NCBI RefSeq assembly: GCF_016901775.1
Contig: NZ_JACJKW010000012.1
Span: 1 to 64,000, forward strand
Direction: 5' to 3'
Length of the DNA stretch: 64,000 nucleotides
Source of the DNA: Intestinimonas butyriciproducens
GTDB taxonomy: Bacteria > Bacillota > Clostridia > Oscillospirales > Butyricicoccaceae
Each line of letters opens with the position of its first letter. Position 1 is the first letter of the stretch. The notes beneath the pieces were generated by a model that saw only the letters and a program-made list of their open reading frames with translations, did not search any database and had not been told where the DNA came from. Positions 58,074 to 64,000 of this stretch are shown here, piece by piece. The position numbers and the translations under genes were made by a program.

Positions 58074-60041
58074 ATGAAGGAAGAAAAGAGCGCTGTGGCG
58101 GCAGAACAGGCCGCCCAGCAGGAAATGGGGGAACTGCTGCGCATCCGCCGGGACAAGCTGGCTGCCCTGCAGCAGGAGGACAAGAACCCCTTCGCCATCA
58201 CCAAGTATCCTGTGGACCACTACGCCGCCCACATCAAGGAAGAGTTTGCCGGCATCGCCAATGAAGAGGAGACCGGCAAGGTCGTCCGTCTGGGCGGCCG
58301 TTTGATGAGCAAGCGGCTGATGGGCAAAGCCAGCTTTGCCGATCTGCGGGATACCACCGGAGATATTCAGCTCTATGTCCGCCGGGACAATGTGGGCGAC
58401 GAGGAATATGCCGCCTTCAAAAAGTTTGACATCGGCGATGTAGTGGGCGTGGAAGGTGAAATCTTCCGCACCAAAATGGGCGAGATCAGCATCAAGGTGG
58501 AGAAGATCCAGCTGCTGTCCAAGAGCCTGCGTCCCCTGCCGGAAAAATGGCACGGCCTGAAGGACACCGACCTGCGCTACCGCCAGCGGTATGTGGATCT
58601 CATTGTCAATCCCGAGGTGAAGGACACCTTTATCAAGCGCAGCCAGATCCTGCGGGAGATCCGCGCTTATCTGGACGGCCAGGGCTTCCTGGAAGTGGAT
58701 ACCCCCATTCTGCTGCCTTTGGAGATCGGCGCTTCCGCCCGTCCCTTCGTCACTCATCACAACACATTGGATATGGATATGTACCTGCGCATCGAAACCG
58801 AGCTGGCCCTCAAGCGGCTCATCGTGGGCGGGTTTGACCGGGTGTATGAAGTAGGCCGTATCTTCCGCAACGAAGGCATGGATACAAAGCACAACCCGGA
58901 ATTTACCAGCATCGAGCTGTACCAGGCCTTCACCGATTACAAGGGCATGATGGACCTGGTGGAAGACCTGTATAAGCACCTGGCCCAGACCGTCTGCGGC
59001 AGCCTGACCATTCCCTATATGGGTCAGACCATCGATATGAGCCATTGGGAGCGGCTGACCATGGTGGAAGCGGTGAAGAAGTATTCCGGCTGCGACTACT
59101 ACACCTGGGAGACCGATGAGGACGCCCGGAAGGCCGCAAAGGAGAAGAATGTGCCGGTGCCTGAGGACGCCACCAAGGGCGCTGTGCTGGTGGAACTGTT
59201 CGACGCTTTTGTGGAAGAGAAGCTGATCCAGCCCACCTTTATCTATGATTATCCGGTGGAAAACAGCCCGCTGGCCAAGCGGAAGAAGGACGAGCCGGCC
59301 TTCACCGAACGCTTTGAGTATTTTATCAATGCCATGGAATTTGGCAATGCATTCAGCGAGCTCAACGATCCCATCGATCAGAAGGAGCGGTTTGAAAAGC
59401 AGGTGGCCCTGCGGAAGGCAGCCAATCCCAAGGACACCAGCCAGGTGGACTACGATTACATCAACGCTCTGGAATATGGTCTGGCTCCCACCGGCGGCCT
59501 GGGCTTCGGTCTGGACCGGCTGGTGATGCTGCTCACCGATTCGGCCAGCATCCGGGATGTGCTGCTCTTCCCGACGATGAAGCCGCTGGACAACAATGGT
59601 TCCCAGAAGAAGGAAGAGGAACCTGCCGCCCCAGCTCCTGCAGCAGAGCAGAAAGTGGAAGAGATCGATTTCTCCCAGGTGGAAGTGGAGCCTCTGTTCT
59701 CTGATTTTGTAGACTTTGAAACCTTCTCCAAGTCGGATTTCCGGGCGGTGAAGGTGAAGAAATGCACTGCGGTTCCCAAGAGCAAGAAGCTGCTGAAGTT
59801 TGTGCTGGACGACGGTTCGGGAGAAGACCGGGTGATCCTCAGCGGCATCCACGATACCTATGAGCCGGAGGAACTGGTGGGCAAAACGCTGATCGCCATC
59901 ACCAATCTGCCCCCTCGCAAGATGATGGGCATCGACTCCTGCGGCATGATCATTTCGGCCGTCCATCATGAAAACGGCGTGGAGAAGCTTCATTGCCTGA
60001 TGGTGGACAACCATATCCCCGCCGGCGCCAAGCTGTATTAA
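58074..60041 (+). CDS. lysS: Lysyl-tRNA synthetase with fused C-terminal tRNA-binding domain
   Basis: This 655-residue enzyme charges tRNA-Lys. Residues 1 to about 505 form the class II enzyme, with the N-terminal OB fold, the motif 2 segment FRNEGMDTKHNPEFT and motif 3 GLGFGLDRLVM near 480-490. A Glu/Ala/Pro-rich linker leads to a second OB-fold domain (about 545-655) with the FRAVKVKKC, GKTLIAITNLPPRKMMG and SCGMIIS pattern of EMAPII/Trbp111-type tRNA-binding domains, as found in methionyl-tRNA synthetases. The fusion probably raises tRNA affinity. GGAGG precedes the ATG. Confidence 0.94.
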   Translation: MKEEKSAVAAEQAAQQEMGELLRIRRDKLAALQQEDKNPFAITKYPVDHYAAHIKEEFAGIANEEETGKVVRLGGRLMSKRLMGKASFADLRDTTGDIQLYVRRDNVGDEEYAAFKKFDIGDVVGVEGEIFRTKMGEISIKVEKIQLLSKSLRPLPEKWHGLKDTDLRYRQRYVDLIVNPEVKDTFIKRSQILREIRAYLDGQGFLEVDTPILLPLEIGASARPFVTHHNTLDMDMYLRIETELALKRLIVGGFDRVYEVGRIFRNEGMDTKHNPEFTSIELYQAFTDYKGMMDLVEDLYKHLAQTVCGSLTIPYMGQTIDMSHWERLTMVEAVKKYSGCDYYTWETDEDARKAAKEKNVPVPEDATKGAVLVELFDAFVEEKLIQPTFIYDYPVENSPLAKRKKDEPAFTERFEYFINAMEFGNAFSELNDPIDQKERFEKQVALRKAANPKDTSQVDYDYINALEYGLAPTGGLGFGLDRLVMLLTDSASIRDVLLFPTMKPLDNNGSQKKEEEPAAPAPAAEQKVEEIDFSQVEVEPLFSDFVDFETFSKSDFRAVKVKKCTAVPKSKKLLKFVLDDGSGEDRVILSGIHDTYEPEELVGKTLIAITNLPPRKMMGIDSCGMIISAVHHENGVEKLHCLMVDNHIPAGAKLY

Positions 60042-60105
60042 AAACGCGGCTTTGCCCAAGGGAAAGCAGGAGGAAATCTTTCTTCCCTTTTTGGGTAAAG
60101 AACGC

Positions 60106-60149
60106 AAGCGGGCCTGACGCCATCGGCGTCAGGTCTGTCTGCGCTTTTC
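60106..60149 (+). terminator. Terminator-like hairpin after lysS
   Basis: A perfect 9-bp stem (60113-60121 with 60125-60133) extends by AAGCG and CGCTT pairing outside it, then TTTT. A weaker hairpin with a T-run lies at about 60058-60094. No riboswitch pattern such as the c-di-AMP ydaO motif was found in this leader. Confidence 0.5.
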
Positions 60150-60216
60150 CGGAAAGGCGGATTTTTGGGAAAAATCCAAAGGATCGATGGGATTCAGGTC
60201 CCGGAGGGAGACCAAT

Positions 60217-61629
60217 ATGCAGTCATTCAAAAGAAAACTAAAGCATTTTGCCAGGGAGCATCTGAAGAAACTCCAGCAGAGCAACGCCGCCGTGCGCCGT
60301 GCAGCGCCTGTGCGGGTGATGGCCGTGGGGTTTGCCGCTGTCATCCTGATCGGCACCCTGCTGCTGATGCTTCCCTTTGCCACCCGCACCGGAGAGAGTG
60401 CCGGCGCGGTCACCGCCCTGTTTACCGCCACTTCGGCCACCTGTGTCACAGGGCTTATTGTGGAAGATACCTATTTGTTCTGGAGCCCCTTCGGCCAGGC
60501 GGTCATCCTCTGCCTAATCCAGACCGGCGGACTGGGGTTTATGACCATTGCCATTGCCCTGTCCCTGCTTTTGCGGCGGAGGATCTCTTTGCGGGAGCGG
60601 CAGCTGGTGAGCACTTCGCTGAATATGGACGGGCTTTCCGGTATGGTGCGCCTGGTCAAGCGGGTGCTTTATGGCACATTGCTCTTTGAGGGCATGGGAG
60701 CACTGATCCTGTCGGTGCGTTTTTCCCGGGAATATGGCATCCTGGGCGGCATCAGCCGGGGGATCTTTCATTCGGTGTCGGCTTTCTGTAATGCCGGGTT
60801 TGATATTTTGGGAGATCAGGGCGCCTACATCTCTCTGGGCGGCTATACCGGAGATTTTGTGGTGACGGTGACCATCAGCCTGCTGATCATTCTGGGCGGC
60901 CTGGGCTTTTTTGTGTGGAGCGATATCTATTCGGCCAGAGACAACAAAGGCCGGCTCCACACCCAGAGCAAGATCGTGCTGCGCTCCACAGCCCTTCTTT
61001 TGCTGGTGGGTACGCTCTTTTTCCTGGTTGCGGAACACGACAACCCTCAGACCATGGGGAATCAGAACCTTTTTGGTCAGCTGCTCTCTGCATTTTTCCA
61101 GTCCACCACCACCCGTACGGCGGGATATGCCCAGCTGAACCAGGCCTATCTCACCGGCGCTTCCAAAGCCATGAGCGTGGCGCTGATGTTTGTAGGCGGC
61201 TCTCCCGGCGGTACGGCGGGCGGTGTCAAGACGGTGACGCTGGCCGTGCTGCTGATGGCGGCTCGCTCCTCTTTGCGGGGCACTTACCAAACCACAGTGG
61301 GCGGCCGGTCCATTTCCTATAAGCTGGTGATGGATGCTTTGTCGGTGTTCCTGCTGGGGATTTGCTCGGTGGCGATCGGCACATTTATGCTGTCGGCCTT
61401 TGATGGAGTCACCCTCAGTGCGGCACTTTTTGAATGCACATCTGCTTTCGGTACGGTGGGGCTCACACTGGGCATCACCCCGGAACTTTCCACCCCTTCG
61501 CTGTTGGTGCTGGTGGCGCTGATGTATCTGGGGCGGGTGGGTATCATCACCATCGGCATGGCCGCTATGATGCGCGGCAAAAAGGACGCCAAGATCAAAT
61601 ATCCCGAAGCACGGGTAATGATTGGCTAA
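60217..61629 (+). CDS. ktrB: Potassium uptake membrane protein KtrB (TrkH family)
   Basis: This 470-residue protein forms the potassium pathway. It shows the fourfold pore repeat with selectivity-filter segments TSATCVTGL, SAFCNAGFDI, TTTRTAGY and TSAFGTVGL, and the GGSPGGTAGGVKT segment of the intramembrane loop. GGAGG precedes the ATG at 60217. ktrA follows after 13 bases, so channel and regulatory ring are made together. The host has c-di-AMP signalling (darA), which in relatives controls KtrA. Confidence 0.93.
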   Translation: MQSFKRKLKHFAREHLKKLQQSNAAVRRAAPVRVMAVGFAAVILIGTLLLMLPFATRTGESAGAVTALFTATSATCVTGLIVEDTYLFWSPFGQAVILCLIQTGGLGFMTIAIALSLLLRRRISLRERQLVSTSLNMDGLSGMVRLVKRVLYGTLLFEGMGALILSVRFSREYGILGGISRGIFHSVSAFCNAGFDILGDQGAYISLGGYTGDFVVTVTISLLIILGGLGFFVWSDIYSARDNKGRLHTQSKIVLRSTALLLLVGTLFFLVAEHDNPQTMGNQNLFGQLLSAFFQSTTTRTAGYAQLNQAYLTGASKAMSVALMFVGGSPGGTAGGVKTVTLAVLLMAARSSLRGTYQTTVGGRSISYKLVMDALSVFLLGICSVAIGTFMLSAFDGVTLSAALFECTSAFGTVGLTLGITPELSTPSLLVLVALMYLGRVGIITIGMAAMMRGKKDAKIKYPEARVMIG

Positions 61630-61642
61630 AGGAGGAAACAAG

Positions 61643-62290
61643 ATGGAATCGTTTGTGGTTATCGGCCTGGGACGCTTCGGCATGACCCTGGCCAGGGAAC
61701 TGTACCGCCTGGGACATGAAGTGCTGGCGGTGGACAAGGACGAAGAAGCGGTGCACCGGGTATCCGACTCGGTGAGCCATGTCATCACTGCCGATGCCCG
61801 GGATGAGCAGGTGCTCAAATCCATCGGCGTGCGCAACTTTGATCATGCGGTGGTGGCATTTGCCGACAATATCCAGGACAACATCCTCATCACCCTGATG
61901 CTCAAGGAGCTGGGGGTGAAGAATGTGATCGCCAAAGGCAACGACGATCTGCATGTCAAGGTGCTCAAGCGCATCGGTGCCGACCGGATCGTCTTCCCCG
62001 AGGCCGATATGGGCGCCCGGTTTGCCCAGATGGTGGCCTCCAACAACATCATTGACTATATCGATATTTCCGAGGACTATTCCATTGTGGAAGTGGCGGC
62101 CCCCGACCGGTGGGGCGGCAAGAGCATCCGCCAGATCGATGTGCGGGCCCGTTACGGCATCAACATCCTGGCGGTAAAGACCCACAATGGCGAGACCATT
62201 CATGTTTCCCCTGAGCCGGATTATGTGATCCGCCGGGGGGACGCGCTGGTGGTCATCGGCGCCAACGACGACATCAAGAAATTGGGGTAA
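61643..62290 (+). CDS. ktrA: Potassium uptake regulatory protein KtrA (RCK domains)
   Basis: This 215-residue cytosolic protein forms the octameric ring that gates KtrB. The N-terminal RCK domain has a Rossmann motif GLGRFGMTLA (residues about 8-17), the AVDKDEEAV acid end, and a later GADRIVFPEADMGARFA segment. The C-terminal RCK_C domain (about 135-215) binds c-di-AMP in characterised relatives. AAAGGAGG precedes the ATG. It is followed closely by the TrmH-family gene. Confidence 0.93.
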   Translation: MESFVVIGLGRFGMTLARELYRLGHEVLAVDKDEEAVHRVSDSVSHVITADARDEQVLKSIGVRNFDHAVVAFADNIQDNILITLMLKELGVKNVIAKGNDDLHVKVLKRIGADRIVFPEADMGARFAQMVASNNIIDYIDISEDYSIVEVAAPDRWGGKSIRQIDVRARYGINILAVKTHNGETIHVSPEPDYVIRRGDALVVIGANDDIKKLG

Positions 62291-62292
62291 TT

Positions 62293-63039
62293 ATGGAAGA
62301 GATAACCAGCCGGGACAATCCCCGTATCCGCCGGGTCTGCCGGCTGATGGACAGCAAACGGATGCGGGAAAAGGAAGGGCTGTTCTGCTGCGAAGGGGAA
62401 AAGCTGCTGGAGGAGGCCCTGGCGGCGGGAGTGGAAGTGGTTCAGGTCTTTCTCAGCCGGGACCTGCCCTTGGAGCAGCAGAGGGACAGAGGAGTGCCCA
62501 CCTTTTTGGTGCCCTCCTCCCTGATGGCCCAGATGAGCGGGGTGGAAAGCCCCCAGGGCGTGCTGTTTGTCTGCCGTATTCCCCCTCCCCGGAAGGATCT
62601 GCCGGAAGGCGCCTGTCTGGTGCTGGAAGATGTGCGGGACCCGGGGAATGTGGGCACCATTCTGCGCACGGCCGAGGCCTTTTCCTTGCCGGTGGTGCTG
62701 ACGGGGAACTGTGCCGAGCTGTATAACCCCAAGGTGGTCCGTTCCACCATGGGCTCGGTGTTCCGGTGTCAGGTGTTCCGCCTGTCCCGGCCGGAGCTCT
62801 GGCAGGCGCTGGAGGAAAGAAACATTCCCCTTTACGCCGCCGCTTTGAGCAAAAGCGCCCGGGACATCCGTCAGGTGGATCTGAAGGGAGCAGCGGTGGC
62901 CATCGGCAACGAGGCCCACGGCGTCAGTGGGGAGCTTCTGGAGCACAGTCGTCTCCAGGTGATCATCCCGATAAAGGGCGCGGAATCCCTGAACGCCGGC
63001 GTAGCTGCCGCTTTGTGTATGTGGGAGATGCGCCGCTAG
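62293..63039 (+). CDS. TrmH-family RNA methyltransferase (SpoU type)
   Basis: This 248-residue SPOUT methyltransferase adds a 2'-O-methyl group to a ribose in rRNA or tRNA using S-adenosylmethionine. The trefoil-knot landmarks are present: EDVRDPGNVGTILRTAEAF in the middle, NPKVVRSTMGSVFR, the IGNEAHGVS loop, and IPIKGAESLNAGVAAAL at the C-terminus. An N-terminal L30e-like RNA-binding part occupies about residues 1-100. The target nucleotide is not determined. It lies 2 bases after ktrA. Confidence 0.92.
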   Translation: MEEITSRDNPRIRRVCRLMDSKRMREKEGLFCCEGEKLLEEALAAGVEVVQVFLSRDLPLEQQRDRGVPTFLVPSSLMAQMSGVESPQGVLFVCRIPPPRKDLPEGACLVLEDVRDPGNVGTILRTAEAFSLPVVLTGNCAELYNPKVVRSTMGSVFRCQVFRLSRPELWQALEERNIPLYAAALSKSARDIRQVDLKGAAVAIGNEAHGVSGELLEHSRLQVIIPIKGAESLNAGVAAALCMWEMRR

Positions 63040-63058
63040 GTCACGAGGAGGAAATGCC

Positions 63059-64000
63059 ATGGAAGCTGTGCTGGCTCATATTTGGCTGCGGGAAGAAGCC
63101 AGGCTGTCCACCCGCCGGATCCGGGAAGCCCGGGAGCATTTCGGAGGGGCCCTGGAAGCCTGCCGTGCTTTGAATGAGGGCGATCTCTTTTTTACGCCCC
63201 GGGAGAGGGAACAGAAAGCCAACGCTTCCTGGAAAAGAGCGGAAAAGGTACTGGAAAATTGCAGGAAAGCAGGGGCCCGGGCCATTTGCTATGAAGAGGA
63301 CGGGTACCCGGAAGATCTGCGGCAGATCTACGACCCACCGGCGGTGCTCTATCTGCGGGGCACTATGCCAAAATGGGGAGAGATGCCGGTTCTGGCCATT
63401 GTGGGCAGACGCAAGGCCAGCCCTTTGGGGCTGGAGACCGCCCGCCGCTTTGCCCGGGTGCTGTCGGCCCACGGTTTTCTCATCGTTTCCGGCCTGGCTC
63501 AGGGGGCGGATGGAGCGGCCCACCAAGGGGCGCTGGAAGGTCCCACGCCCACAGTGGCTGTGCTGGGCACGGCCATCGACCAGTGTTATCCCGCCTCCCA
63601 CAATGGATTGCTGCGGCGTATCCTGGAGAAAGAGGGCGCCGTTCTCAGCGAGTATCCACCGTCCCGGCGGGGCTATCCCGGCTATTTCCCCCGGCGCAAC
63701 CGGATCATTTCCGGACTGAGTCTGGGGGTGCTGGTGGTGGAAGCGGCCAGGAAAAGCGGCAGTCTGATCACGGCGGCTACGGCGTTGGAACAGGGGCGGG
63801 ATGTGTTTGCCGTCCCTGGCTCCATCGACAGGCCGGAATACGAAGGCTGCAACCAGCTCATCCGCTCGGGGGCTACCTTGTGCACAGACCCGGTGGAGAT
63901 CTGCCAGGAATATGCCGGGCGTTTTCCTGCGCTCGTGATGGGGCTATCGGAAAAGCCGGAGGCAAATGAGCCGGAAAGGGAAGAGCGGGATGTGCACCAG
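63059..64000 (+). CDS. dprA: DNA-processing protein DprA (3' end cut by the window)
   Basis: The visible 314 codons run in frame to the last base of the window. The DprA Rossmann-like core is clear: AIVGRRKASPLG, SGLAQGADGAAHQGAL, AVLGTAIDQCYPASH, FPRRNRIISGLS and SGSLITAATALEQGRDVFAVPG. DprA loads RecA on incoming single-stranded DNA and is important for transformation or recombination. An N-terminal helical part (about residues 1-95) precedes the core. GGAGG lies before the ATG. The C-terminal DML1-type domain is not visible. Confidence 0.93.
   Translation, partial: MEAVLAHIWLREEARLSTRRIREAREHFGGALEACRALNEGDLFFTPREREQKANASWKRAEKVLENCRKAGARAICYEEDGYPEDLRQIYDPPAVLYLRGTMPKWGEMPVLAIVGRRKASPLGLETARRFARVLSAHGFLIVSGLAQGADGAAHQGALEGPTPTVAVLGTAIDQCYPASHNGLLRRILEKEGAVLSEYPPSRRGYPGYFPRRNRIISGLSLGVLVVEAARKSGSLITAATALEQGRDVFAVPGSIDRPEYEGCNQLIRSGATLCTDPVEICQEYAGRFPALVMGLSEKPEANEPEREERDVHQ

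Noticed and set aside
60042-60216. A c-di-AMP (ydaO-type) riboswitch before ktrB
   Set aside because: Such a switch would suit potassium uptake, but the conserved ydaO segments were not found. The hairpins here look like terminators of lysS.
1-64000. CRISPR arrays, tRNA or rRNA genes, prophage or transposase genes
   Set aside because: No regular repeat-spacer pattern, no cloverleaf-like sequence and no integrase or transposase motif was seen. The only dispersed repeat is the structured element in two copies.

Overview
The window looks like chromosome of an endospore-forming Clostridia member, most probably of the Oscillospiraceae/Ruminococcaceae type. The grounds are a clear spoIIID, strong GGAGG ribosome-binding sites, GC-rich coding DNA with AT-rich control regions, the Firmicute gene order darA-holB-ricT, ftsEX next to cell-wall hydrolase genes, and many peptide and amino-acid catabolic genes. 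No rRNA, tRNA, CRISPR array, prophage or transposase gene was found.

Layout. Positions 1-9100 hold a nickel/peptide-type ABC uptake system: two substrate-binding lipoproteins, two permeases, two ATPases and an RpiR-type regulator. Positions 9200-12150 hold an orphan gene, spoIIID, a DJ-1/PfpI protein and a secreted leucine-rich-repeat protein. Positions 12267-22977 form one long minus-strand operon: alpha/beta hydrolase, cysteine aminopeptidase, a second complete peptide ABC transporter, a creatininase-family amidohydrolase, a class III aminotransferase and a HutC-type GntR regulator with its own promoter. Positions 23065-28571 carry a metallo-beta-lactamase-fold gene that lacks its metal-binding segment, an M20 peptidase, a small acidic membrane protein, cardiolipin synthase and an Xaa-His dipeptidase. 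Positions 28625-32097 hold a YtrA-type GntR/ABC module with a readable operator. Positions 33119-39558 are a complete histidine-utilisation operon (hutH, hutU, ftcD, hutI, cyclodeaminase) with a divergent GntR regulator, followed by a NYN-LOTUS protein and an AbgA-like amidohydrolase.

From 44 kb onward the genes are mostly housekeeping: queG, a CBS protein, a FemX-like ligase with an atypical alanine racemase, darA-holB-ricT, a CdaR-type regulator, ftsEX with an M23 hydrolase and a carboxyl-terminal protease, greA, lysS with a fused tRNA-binding domain, ktrBA potassium uptake, a TrmH-type rRNA methyltransferase, and dprA running off the end.

The genes fit an organism living on peptides and amino acids: two oligopeptide importers, several cytosolic peptidases and a histidine pathway ending in folate-linked C1 units. 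The most unusual feature is a noncoding, highly structured element of about 180 bases present twice (2045-2226 on the minus strand, 43015-43195 on the plus strand). Both copies lie between convergent genes, and a stem position has changed in a compensatory way between them.
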